Assembly: GCA_002050275.1 (NCBI GenBank)
Contig: MWTB01000021.1
Location: 124,001-188,000, forward strand
DNA length: 64,000 nucleotides
From: Anaerolineae bacterium UTCFX1
GTDB lineage: Bacteria; Chloroflexota; Anaerolineae; Anaerolineales; Villigracilaceae
Reading direction: 5' to 3'
Shown here: piece after piece, positions 1-7,516 of the stretch
Layout of the letters: each line of letters begins with the position of its first letter
How positions within the stretch are numbered: position 1 is the first letter of the stretch
Program-made: the position numbers and the translations under genes
Notes under the pieces: generated by a model
The model's database searches: none
What the model was told of the DNA's origin: nothing
Seen by the model: only the letters and a program-made list of their open reading frames with translations

Positions 1-504
1 GTCGCGGTCATCGCCATCACACTCTATGTGTTCAGCATCCGCGAGCGCGTGCAAGAATTCGCTGAGTTCGGTTATCCGGGCGTTTTTCTCATCGCCCTGA
101 TCGCTAACGCGACGATTCTGCTCCCCGCGCCGGGCGTGGCGATCGTTTATGCGATGGGCGCGGTCTTTCATCCTCTCGGCGTGGGAATCGCAGCCGGGAC
201 CGGCGGCGCGCTCGGCGAACTCTCCGGTTATCTCGCCGGCTTCAGCGGACAAGCTGTCATTGAAAACACGCAACTTTATGAACGGATAAAGCCGTTCGTA
301 AAGAAATACGGCGGCTGGGCGATACTCTTCTTATCGGCGATTCCCAATCCTTTCTTTGATGCGGCGGGCATCGCGGCGGGCGTTGTGAAAATTCCGCTAA
401 AAACATTCTTGTTTTTTGTATGGATCGGTCAATTGATCAAGATGACCGTATTTGCCTACGCGGGCAACTATTCCTTAGAGTGGATCGCGCAATTTATACA
501 TTAA
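1..504 (+). CDS. VTT-domain (DedA/SNARE-associated type) membrane protein, 5' end outside the window
   Basis: The reading frame is open from the first base, and its first in-window residues are hydrophobic, so the true start lies upstream. A GTG at 28 would cut into a membrane segment and is unlikely to be the start. The protein has several hydrophobic stretches and the VTT-like pattern of a re-entrant loop with small residues and prolines (LLPAPGVAIVYAMGA), then GGALGELSGYLAGF, then a late segment with FLSAIPNPFFDAAGIAAG. Family members are inner-membrane proteins linked to lipid scrambling or small-molecule transport. The exact substrate cannot be told from sequence. The next gene starts 18 bases later with its own ribosome binding site. 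Confidence 0.75.
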   Translation, partial: VAVIAITLYVFSIRERVQEFAEFGYPGVFLIALIANATILLPAPGVAIVYAMGAVFHPLGVGIAAGTGGALGELSGYLAGFSGQAVIENTQLYERIKPFVKKYGGWAILFLSAIPNPFFDAAGIAAGVVKIPLKTFLFFVWIGQLIKMTVFAYAGNYSLEWIAQFIH

Positions 505-522
505 TATCTATAGGAGTTTGTC

Positions 523-1884
523 ATGAACGCTTACAGCACGATTGATGCATATCTTGAAAAGAATATGGATAAAAGCATCGCCGAACTCTCCACGCTTGTT
601 GCGCAACCGAGCATCAGCGCGCAAGGAGTGGGATTGAAAGAATGCGCGGCGCTAGTTGCGGATATGTTGCGGGCGCGCGGTTTCGCCGCCGAAGTCATGG
701 ACACCGAGGGCGCGCCCGTCGTCTTCGGCGAGCGAAAAGGCAAATCGGACAAAACGTTGCTGTTCTACAACCATTACGACGTTCAGCCGCCCGAGCCATT
801 GGAATTATGGGAAACGCCTCCGTTCGAACCGTCGTTGCGCGCGGGCAAACTGTACGGTCGCGGCGTGAGCGACGATAAGTCGCACATCACTTCGCGCCTA
901 TTTGCCATTGACGCGTTGCTTGACGCCGACGGCGAACTTCCGTGCAACGTCAAATTCATCATCGAAGGCGAAGAAGAAACGACCAGCGTTCACTTACACA
1001 AATTCATCCTTGCGCACAAAGACAAATTAAAAGCCGATGCGTGTATCTGGGAGTTCGGCGGCGTAGATCACCGCGAAATTCCAATGCAATCTCTTGGCTT
1101 GCGCGGAATTTGTTATGTAGAACTCTCGGTGGAACGGCTCAACACCGATGTACATTCCGGCGTGGGCGGTTCAATCATGGAAAACGCGGCATGGCGGCTG
1201 GTCTGGGCGCTCTCTACGCTCAAAGGACCCGACGAAAAGATTCTCATCCCCGGCTTCTACGACGACGTTAAGCCGCCCTCTGCGCGCGACCGCGAACTAA
1301 TGGCGGCGCTACCCGACGTTGCCGAAGAGTACAAGAAGCGTTTCGGCGTACAAAAATTCATCAAAGATCTCACCGGCGGAACCGATCTCAAAATGGAAGA
1401 GGTCTTCGTCCCCACTTGCACCATCTGCGGGCTTACCAGCGGCTACCAAGGACCAGGCGCGAAGACAGTCTTACCCGCTAAAGCCTCCGCCAAAGTAGAT
1501 TTTCGCCTCGTGCCAGATCAGAAGCCTGAAGACATCCTTCGCAAACTTCGCGCGCATCTTGACGCGCAAGGGTTTGACGATGTGCAGATTAATTTCCTCG
1601 GCGGCGAACCTGCAGCGCGCACCGACCCAGACGATCCGTTCGTACAAACTGTCATACAGGCTGCCGAAGAGGTATATGAATTCCCTATGGAGATCGTCCC
1701 CATGGTCGGCGGTTCGGGACCCAATTATCCGTTCGTGCACGATCTTGGGCTGCCGGTCGCGACCGCTGGGCTTGGTCATCCAGATTCACGCGCGCACGCA
1801 CCCAACGAGAACATTCGCCTCGATTTATATCTCAAACACGCGCGGCACATGGCGCGATTGATGAAAGAGTTCGCGCACTCATAA
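523..1884 (+). CDS. M20 family metallo-dipeptidase
   Basis: This 453-residue zinc peptidase of the M20 (CNDP/PepV-like) family cleaves short peptides in the cytoplasm. The metal ligands are visible: H84 and D86 in NHYDVQP, the bridging Asp in GRGVSDDKS (about residue 117), the general-base glutamate in EGEEE (148-152), and a late His in GLGHPDSRAH. The central lid or dimerisation domain (about 190-340) has the expected length. The start is set by TAGGAG at 511-516, seven bases before the ATG. The gene probably supports peptide or amino-acid use, in line with the RocB-like peptidase further along. The natural dipeptide substrate is not predictable. Confidence 0.9.
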   Translation: MNAYSTIDAYLEKNMDKSIAELSTLVAQPSISAQGVGLKECAALVADMLRARGFAAEVMDTEGAPVVFGERKGKSDKTLLFYNHYDVQPPEPLELWETPPFEPSLRAGKLYGRGVSDDKSHITSRLFAIDALLDADGELPCNVKFIIEGEEETTSVHLHKFILAHKDKLKADACIWEFGGVDHREIPMQSLGLRGICYVELSVERLNTDVHSGVGGSIMENAAWRLVWALSTLKGPDEKILIPGFYDDVKPPSARDRELMAALPDVAEEYKKRFGVQKFIKDLTGGTDLKMEEVFVPTCTICGLTSGYQGPGAKTVLPAKASAKVDFRLVPDQKPEDILRKLRAHLDAQGFDDVQINFLGGEPAARTDPDDPFVQTVIQAAEEVYEFPMEIVPMVGGSGPNYPFVHDLGLPVATAGLGHPDSRAHAPNENIRLDLYLKHARHMARLMKEFAHS

Positions 1885-1932
1885 CCAGCCTATCTATCAG
1901 CACACGACCAAGATCGCTCTAGTCTCGTTACG

Positions 1933-1958
1933 TCTCTTCCGTCAAGAGAGACTATACT
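1933..1958 (+). promoter_or_regulatory. Promoter -10 with a small inverted repeat, upstream of the CBS-ACT gene
   Basis: TATACT at 1953-1958 resembles a sigma-70 -10 box. Just upstream, TCTCTT (1933-1938) and AAGAGA (1944-1949) form a 6-bp inverted repeat around CCGTC, in the place where a repressor or activator might bind. The gene starts at 1989 behind CGGAGG. Function of the repeat is a guess. Confidence 0.4.
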
Positions 1959-1988
1959 GTATCCATCATCGTCGTTACGGAGGTTTTT

Positions 1989-2633
1989 ATGCTCGTTAGT
2001 GAAAGAATGTCTCGTCCAGTAATTACCGTCGCGCCGGAAGATTCACTGCACGATACCGCCGAACTATTTCGGCGCGAACACATCCGCCGCGCGCCGGTAG
2101 TTGAACACGGCAAGTTGGTCGGCATTATCTCGCAGTCAGATTTACTGAACGCATCTCCTTCAACGGTTACATCGCTCAGCGTTTGGGAATTAAATTACCT
2201 CTTGAGCAAAGTGACTATTAGCCGCGTCATGAAGAAGAAAGTTCATACAGTCGCCGCAGATACCCCCATCGAGGAAGCCGCGCGCATCATGGCAGATTAC
2301 AAGATCGGCGGGTTGCCAGTCGTTAACGACTCCGGACGCGTAGTCGGCATGATCACCGAAACCGACCTGTTCAAAGTGTTCCTCGAAATGATGGGCGCTC
2401 GGCAAAAGGCAACGCGCGTTACCGCTCTCATCAACGATGAACGCGGCGAGCTCGCCAAACTGACAAAAGCCGTCGCCGACGCGGGCGGCAACTTTATCTC
2501 GCTCGGCACTTTTACCGGCTCTGAAGCCGGCACAAAAGTAGTCACTTTCAAAGCGCTGGGCATTAAAGAGAAAGACGCTAAAAAAGCACTTTCAAACGTG
2601 GTGAAAAAATTCTGGGACGTTCGAACGAGTTAG
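1989..2633 (+). CDS. CBS domain pair plus ACT domain protein (AcuB-like)
   Basis: This 214-residue protein has two CBS motifs (about 7-55 and 78-134) followed by an ACT-like domain (about 141-214). The CBS units show the usual pattern, such as MSRPVITVAPEDSLHDTAELF and GGLPVVNDSGRVVGMITETDLF. CBS pairs bind adenine nucleotides and ACT domains bind amino acids, so the protein likely senses energy charge or a small metabolite. AcuB-type proteins have been tied to acetoin or acetate metabolism, but that role is not shown here. The ATG follows CGGAGG with good spacing. The gene is monocistronic and converges on the pseudouridine synthase gene with one base between the stops. Confidence 0.85.
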   Translation: MLVSERMSRPVITVAPEDSLHDTAELFRREHIRRAPVVEHGKLVGIISQSDLLNASPSTVTSLSVWELNYLLSKVTISRVMKKKVHTVAADTPIEEAARIMADYKIGGLPVVNDSGRVVGMITETDLFKVFLEMMGARQKATRVTALINDERGELAKLTKAVADAGGNFISLGTFTGSEAGTKVVTFKALGIKEKDAKKALSNVVKKFWDVRTS

Positions 2634-2634
2634 C

Positions 2635-3378
2635 CTAGCGCCGATTCGTGATCTTTCTGGGCGGCTTGCCTTTTAAGCCGTCTACTTCGTGAGGGGTTAG
2701 CGCGCGCCATTGCCCTGGCGTGAGGTTCCCCATGCGCAGCTCGCCGATGCGAATACGCAGGATGCGCACGATCGGCAATCCGAGTTGTTTACATGTCTCG
2801 CGGATCTGACGCTTGCGCCCCTCGCGCATCGTCACGCGCACCCAGGCGCCTTTTCCTTGCGGCGATTCAAAGCGCAACTCGACCGGTTGCGTCTTGTATC
2901 CGTCTTCCAATACGACGCCGCGCCTCCATGTATCCAATTGTTCCGTATCGGGACGCCGCGCCAATAAAACGCGATATTCCTTCTCATGCCCGTACCGCGG
3001 ATGCGTCAGGCGATTCGCAAGGTCGCCGTCGTTCGTCATCAACACCAGCCCTTCGCTCTCAAAATCCAATCTGCCGACGGGGTATAAATGTCCGGGCGCG
3101 TCAATCAGATCGCGTACCGTGCGACGCTCATCCCCTCTTTCCTTCTCAACAGTGGATAACACATTGCGCGGTTTATACAAAGCGATGTACGCCAATTTCT
3201 CCAGCGCGGCAATAAGTTTGCCGTCTACGGTGATTCTATCCGTTTGCGCATCTGCCTTCGCGCCTAATGAGACGATCTGCCCGTTCACACGCACGCGCCC
3301 CGCGGAAATAAACTCTTCACAAGCGCGGCGCGAGCCGTATCCCGCTTGCGCGAGTATCTTCTGTAATCGTTCCTGCAT
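2635..3378 (-). CDS. RsuA/RluB family pseudouridine synthase
   Basis: An N-terminal S4 RNA-binding domain (about 1-55) is followed by the catalytic domain with the family motif PVGRLDFESEGLVLMTNDG; D105 is the expected nucleophile. The enzyme converts a uridine in ribosomal RNA to pseudouridine. Overall length (247 residues) and the S4 domain fit RluB/RsuA, but the exact rRNA site cannot be assigned. I place the start at the ATG giving MQERLQKILAQAG, which matches how these proteins begin. An ATG six codons upstream (3396) is possible. The basic C-terminal tail is typical. Confidence 0.88.
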   Translation of the reverse strand: MQERLQKILAQAGYGSRRACEEFISAGRVRVNGQIVSLGAKADAQTDRITVDGKLIAALEKLAYIALYKPRNVLSTVEKERGDERRTVRDLIDAPGHLYPVGRLDFESEGLVLMTNDGDLANRLTHPRYGHEKEYRVLLARRPDTEQLDTWRRGVVLEDGYKTQPVELRFESPQGKGAWVRVTMREGRKRQIRETCKQLGLPIVRILRIRIGELRMGNLTPGQWRALTPHEVDGLKGKPPRKITNRR

Positions 3379-3442
3379 CGTATGCTGTCCTGCCAAACCT
3401 TATTGAAATAAATTATCGCCTGCCATCTGCGATGGCCCCGCT

Positions 3443-3448
3443 ATTATA
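3443..3448 (-). promoter_or_regulatory. -10 box for the pseudouridine synthase gene
   Basis: Read on the minus strand this is a perfect TATAAT about 65 bases before the chosen start. No clear -35 was identified. Confidence 0.35.
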
Positions 3449-3525
3449 TCGAAGAAACAACTATTTCTCGGAAAGTGACAATACGCGGAAGCGGCTAAAA
3501 AAGCGAACTAAATTTCTCGCCGCAC

Positions 3526-3554
3526 TTGCGCCTCAATCGTCAAGTTAGTATACT
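3526..3554 (+). promoter_or_regulatory. Promoter of the Ser/Thr kinase gene; near-leaderless transcript predicted
   Basis: TTGCGC (3526-3531) and TATACT (3549-3554) are separated by 17 bases, a standard spacing. Transcription would begin near 3561, about four bases before the ATG at 3565, so there is no room for a ribosome binding site. Confidence 0.5.
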
Positions 3555-3564
3555 TGCACCACTT

Positions 3565-5604
3565 ATGCCGCCTGAAAAGATCGGACGCTACGAAATTAAA
3601 TCAGAGCTTGGACGCGGGGGCTTTGCCACCGTGTATCTGGCATACGATCCGCTCTTCGAGCGCGAAGTAGCAATCAAGTGCTTGCCGCCTGAATTAATCC
3701 ATTCCGACCAGCAATTTCGCACTCGGTTCGAACGCGAATCGAAAATCATCGCTCAATTAGAGCATCCCGCCATCGTGCCTGTCTACGACGTTGGTCAGGA
3801 AAACAATCAGCCCTATTTCGTCATGCGCTACATGAACGGCGGTTCGCTCTCAGACAGGATCAAAACGAAAGCCTATAGCGTTGAAGAAGCCCTGAAAGTC
3901 CTTGAGCAAATCGCGCCTGGCTTGGACGAAGCGCATGCAAAAGGAATCATCCACCGAGACTTAAAGCCCGGCAACATCTTGTTCACGAATAACGGATTGC
4001 CGCTGATCGCCGATTTCGGAATCGCTAAATTTTCTCAGGGCGACGGTCAAAACGTTACCGGCAGCGCGGTGATCGGAACGCCAGCCTATATCTCGCCAGA
4101 GCAAGCCTCCGGCGAAGATATAGACGGACGCACAGACATTTACGCGTTAGGCGTTATTCTCTATGAAATGCTGACCGGCCAGCAACCCTATCAGGCAGAC
4201 ACGCCCTTAGCCCTGGTCGTCAAACACATTACCGAACCCGTGCCCAGAATACTGGACGCAAACCCCAACCTACCCGCCTGGATGGACACGGTCATTGCGA
4301 CGGCGATGGCAAAGAAGAAAGAAGACCGCTATGCGACCGCAGTCAAGATGACCGAGGCGATCAAAGCCTTCGCGCGCACCGCATCGTCGACGCTGGTCGC
4401 TCATGCGCCATCAAACACGCGCGCGCCGAAACGACGCAGTTTCCTGCCGTTGGCGTTTGGCATTTTCGCGCTTGCGCTTCTAGCGCTCGGACTCGGAGCC
4501 AGGGCGCTCTTACTTCGTCGCGAATTTCGCGCCGCCGCCAAAACGACAGAAATTTCGTCTTACTCGCCGACAGTTGCATCGCCCATCCCCACTCTCGCAA
4601 ACACGCTGGCGGCGCCGACCGCCGATTCATTCACGGCGACAGCCGCTCCTACCATCGAATCAACTGCCGCGCCCATCTCTGCCCTGCCAGTCGTCGGCGG
4701 TGCAGACAAGATCGCCTTCGTCCGAAACGCCGATATTTGGATGATGAATATAGACGGCTCGGACCTCACGCAACTGACCACAGACGGCGTCCCAAAGTTC
4801 AATTTGCAGTGGTTGGCGGGCGGCAAAACGCTGCTCTACATGAGCGGAAAGTCGGTCAAAACTGTAGACATTGAAACGCTGCGCGAAGAAACGATCATGA
4901 GGTATCAGGCGGCGGACTACTTCGAGTCTTTTCAAGTTTCACCGGACGGGACGCAAGCCGCTTTAAGCGTTAACCGCGAATTGTTCGTCGTGCCGTTCGA
5001 CCCCGAGAAGCTAATTGAGGTCTCGAATCGAAACCATTTACTGGCATTGAATGGTTGTATTTTCTATGACAAATTCGCCGTAACGGGTGCGCTATGGTCC
5101 CAAGATGGGAAACGACTCGCGATAAAATTTCTAGCGAACAAGAGCGGAACGCAGGTAGACGCTATCCGGCTCATTGACATCACAAAATGCAAAGACGCCA
5201 CTTTCGCCAAATTGGACGAATTTCCGATTGGGCGCTTCGAGTTCGGCAGATGGATCGAACATTTCAGTTGGAACGGCGAATCGCTCTTCTATCTCAACAG
5301 TTCTAAACGCAACGAAGGTTTTGGCGACCTGCTCTTTTACAACGGCGACACGCACAAATTCGAATTGCAGGCTCCATACGAGGGCAACTGTTGTTATCGA
5401 GACGCGTCCTTCAGCCCAGATGGCTCCTATGTAATTTTCGCTTTCCAAGATATTCGCCTCGGAACAAACAGCCCCATCAACTTGTATTACTTGCCGTCAG
5501 ACACGCTCTCTTTTAAACGAAAGTTAGAACCGATACCGCTGCCCGACAACTTCTTCACCCAACGCACCGAAAAGCCACTCCCCGCCTTGCGGCCCACGCA
5601 ATGA
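3565..5604 (+). CDS. Membrane Ser/Thr protein kinase (PknB type) with C-terminal beta-propeller sensor
   Basis: The cytoplasmic kinase domain (about residues 7-270) has the glycine loop GRGGFATVY, the catalytic Lys in VAIKCL, the loop HRDLKPGN, DFG, and GTPAYISPEQ, so it looks active. A single membrane segment lies near 292-316. A Thr/Ala/Pro-rich linker then leads to an outside region (about 375-679) with PD40/TolB-type propeller repeats such as DIWMMNIDGSDLTQLT. The layout suggests an outside ligand controlling phosphorylation inside. I choose the ATG at 3565 (MPPEKIGRYEI) because the longer TTG start at 3526 falls inside the likely -35 box. No dedicated substrate gene is adjacent. Confidence 0.92.
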   Translation: MPPEKIGRYEIKSELGRGGFATVYLAYDPLFEREVAIKCLPPELIHSDQQFRTRFERESKIIAQLEHPAIVPVYDVGQENNQPYFVMRYMNGGSLSDRIKTKAYSVEEALKVLEQIAPGLDEAHAKGIIHRDLKPGNILFTNNGLPLIADFGIAKFSQGDGQNVTGSAVIGTPAYISPEQASGEDIDGRTDIYALGVILYEMLTGQQPYQADTPLALVVKHITEPVPRILDANPNLPAWMDTVIATAMAKKKEDRYATAVKMTEAIKAFARTASSTLVAHAPSNTRAPKRRSFLPLAFGIFALALLALGLGARALLLRREFRAAAKTTEISSYSPTVASPIPTLANTLAAPTADSFTATAAPTIESTAAPISALPVVGGADKIAFVRNADIWMMNIDGSDLTQLTTDGVPKFNLQWLAGGKTLLYMSGKSVKTVDIETLREETIMRYQAADYFESFQVSPDGTQAALSVNRELFVVPFDPEKLIEVSNRNHLLALNGCIFYDKFAVTGALWSQDGKRLAIKFLANKSGTQVDAIRLIDITKCKDATFAKLDEFPIGRFEFGRWIEHFSWNGESLFYLNSSKRNEGFGDLLFYNGDTHKFELQAPYEGNCCYRDASFSPDGSYVIFAFQDIRLGTNSPINLYYLPSDTLSFKRKLEPIPLPDNFFTQRTEKPLPALRPTQ

Positions 5605-5635
5605 CATTCAAACAGGCGGATACATAGAAGACATT

Positions 5636-6082
5636 GTGAAAATCTCATCTCCTCATCCATTTCGAGATGCAAATGGGTATAAGATTATTGAAGGACAAGA
5701 CACAGGGGTTGTTCGCACTATGTTTTTTGTTCCAGGCAATCTTAAACAGACTTGGAATTTAATCTCCGTTGGAGATGGTTATTACTATTTTAAAAACATG
5801 CAGTATAACAAATGCCTGTCAATTAAGAACTCAAGTGCAGCCAATAATGCCAAAGCGATTTTACAAGACTGCGCTGGCGCATCTTCGCAACAGTTTCAAT
5901 ATGTAACCATCGCCAACGCGTTAGGGAAAATAGCGATCAAAGCAAAACATAGCGGTAAAGTTCTTGACATCCCGGTAAATTGGAGCGGAGATCCATTTGC
6001 CGGCAATGGCGACGCTTTGCAGATTCAACAATACGATGCATTCTATGGCACAAATCAACAATGGATAATATCTAAGCCGTGA
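5636..6082 (+). CDS. Orphan ricin-B-type lectin domain protein, possibly a gene fragment
   Basis: The roughly 148-residue product is almost entirely a ricin-type beta-trefoil: repeats with CLSIKN...QDCAGASSQQFQ and VLDIPV...QQYDAFYGTNQQW carry the QxW pattern. Such domains bind sugars and normally sit in secreted proteins, yet there is no signal peptide. The GTG start is weak. The frame is open further upstream into the end of the kinase gene, so this may be the 3' remnant of a longer secreted protein. The gene is clearly richer in A+T than its neighbours, suggesting transfer. A strong hairpin follows at once. Confidence 0.6.
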   Translation: MKISSPHPFRDANGYKIIEGQDTGVVRTMFFVPGNLKQTWNLISVGDGYYYFKNMQYNKCLSIKNSSAANNAKAILQDCAGASSQQFQYVTIANALGKIAIKAKHSGKVLDIPVNWSGDPFAGNGDALQIQQYDAFYGTNQQWIISKP

Positions 6083-6086
6083 ATTT

Positions 6087-6130
6087 AGAAAGTAGGTTTT
6101 CAAGTAATTTTTATTGAAAACCTACTTTCT
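6087..6130. terminator. 17-bp perfect hairpin after the ricin-domain gene
   Basis: Arms 6087-6103 and 6114-6130 are perfectly complementary around a 10-base AT-rich loop. It lies five bases past the stop of the lectin gene. It probably ends transcription, although no long T run follows the stem. Confidence 0.7.
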
Positions 6131-6291
6131 TAACAAGGGATGCAAATTAACGCTCCGAATCGAGGTGAAAATCGAAACGTACCGCCGATGAACGGCAGCG
6201 TTAAAGAACAAGGTCAAACACGATCAGAAAATCTCCGCGCCTATAAAAAGGCAGCAGGATTCCCCCGTCTTCAATCAGAATTCTCTCGTCT

Positions 6292-6873
6292 TTACCCCTT
6301 CAACAACTCGTCCTGCTTCGTCTCTTCCTCCTCAGGTCTTGCCAGCGGAGGCATTTCGAGGATCGAGCCTAAGCCGAAGTGCTGCAAGAATTCGGGCGTG
6401 GTCGAGTAGAGAATCGGACGGCCGGGTCCGTCGGCACGGCCCGATTCGAAAATCAGATTCTTGTGCAAGAGACTCTTCATCATACTGTCGCTGTTCACGC
6501 CGCGGATCGAGTCGATTTGCGGACGCGTGACTGGTTGCTGATACGCGACGATCGCCAGCGTTTCTAACGCGGCGCGGCTGAGGTTGGTCGTCGCCTCCAA
6601 GCCGAGAAAGCGTTCGACCAAGCCCGCCAGTTGCGACGCGGTTGTCAGTTGAACACGCCCTGCGTGACGTTGGAGATTCAAACCGCGTTGCGCAAGCGAA
6701 GCGTCTAGTTCGTTGAGTCCGCGCTCGACGACCGAAGGGGCAACGTCTAACGCAGCGGCTAATTGCGCCAACGCCACCGGCTCGCCCGAAACGAATAACA
6801 GCGCTTCCAACTGCGCGGCAAGCGGCAGTTCGGGTTGGGGGTTTTCGCTTTCGATCGTCTCTAAATCGCCCAT
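6292..6873 (-). CDS. scpB: Segregation and condensation protein B
   Basis: ScpB is a dimeric partner of the SMC-ScpA complex that organises and segregates the chromosome. The 193-residue protein has the two winged-helix units of the family; recognisable stretches are LEALLFVSGEPVALAQLA and ALETLAIVAYQQPVTRPQID followed by IRGVNSDS. C-terminal residues after about 175 are charged and probably disordered. scpA is not adjacent, which differs from the common scpA-scpB pairing. The gene is divergent from the lipoprotein gene that starts 27 bases away. Confidence 0.92.
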   Translation of the reverse strand: MGDLETIESENPQPELPLAAQLEALLFVSGEPVALAQLAAALDVAPSVVERGLNELDASLAQRGLNLQRHAGRVQLTTASQLAGLVERFLGLEATTNLSRAALETLAIVAYQQPVTRPQIDSIRGVNSDSMMKSLLHKNLIFESGRADGPGRPILYSTTPEFLQHFGLGSILEMPPLARPEEEETKQDELLKG

Positions 6874-6875
6874 GC

Positions 6876-6881
6876 TATAAT
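6876..6881 (+). promoter_or_regulatory. -10 box TATAAT for the lipoprotein gene at 6900
   Basis: A perfect TATAAT ends 18 bases before the ATG, which predicts a leader of only about 12 bases (AAAAAATCT-like) with no ribosome binding site. It sits just outside the divergent scpB start. Confidence 0.5.
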
Positions 6882-6899
6882 TGCTCCAACAAAAAATCT

Positions 6900-7484
6900 A
6901 TGAAGATAAAATTTCTTTTCTTTCCATTAGTCGTTATTCTCGTCGTCAGTCTCGCTTGCACGCTTTTCGTCGGCGGTCCCGACTATTCAGACCTTCCGCC
7001 TATCTCTGCGTCTACGGAAGATGTTCAAAGCTTGAAAGACAGTGTTAAAAAAGCGTTTGAAGACGGCTTGCAAAGCGGCGTAGTGACCATCGCTATCACC
7101 GAACAGCAACTGACTTCGTACCTTACGGCGCGGCTACAAAACGACCCCAACCTGCAGCAAGACAATAAACCGCTAATCGCCGATCCGCAAGCGTATCTGC
7201 GCGACGGGCAGATACAGATCTACGGAAAGACGCAACAAGGCATCTTCGCCGCCAATATCGGCGTTATCGTCAACGTCAGCGTAGACGGAAACGGTAAGCC
7301 GAAAATCGAGATCGCCTCAGCCGACTTCGGTCCGTTCTCCGCGCCGCAAGGCGTCAGCGAAGCGCTCACGGCGGCGATTGAAGAAGCCTATACCGGCGCA
7401 TTCGGTCCGGTATTGACCGGCTTACGAGTCGAATCGATTTCAATCGCAGACGGAGTCATGACCATCAGCGGGCGAATCCGATAA
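6900..7484 (+). CDS. Lipoprotein of unknown function
   Basis: A hydrophobic signal ends in a lipobox (VSLAC, Cys20), so the 194-residue protein is probably lipid-anchored outside the membrane. After a short acidic linker it has a compact alpha/beta-looking domain with TIAITEQQLTSYL and a late GLRVESISIADGVMTISG repeat. That pattern resembles LmeA/DUF2993-like lipid-binding proteins only weakly. The next gene is also a lipoprotein, 32 bases downstream on the same strand, so they may act together at the cell surface. I do not recognise a specific function. Confidence 0.7.
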   Translation: MKIKFLFFPLVVILVVSLACTLFVGGPDYSDLPPISASTEDVQSLKDSVKKAFEDGLQSGVVTIAITEQQLTSYLTARLQNDPNLQQDNKPLIADPQAYLRDGQIQIYGKTQQGIFAANIGVIVNVSVDGNGKPKIEIASADFGPFSAPQGVSEALTAAIEEAYTGAFGPVLTGLRVESISIADGVMTISGRIR

Positions 7485-7516
7485 CGACAGGATTATACAC
7501 CACCCGCATTGCGCCA

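Noticed and set aside
3526..3564. TTG start for the kinase gene
   Set aside because: It would lie in the -35 of a well-formed promoter; the ATG at 3565 gives the standard kinase start.
6140..6409. 89-residue plus-strand frame between the ricin gene and scpB
   Set aside because: It runs antisense into the 3' end of scpB and has no recognisable domain or start signal.
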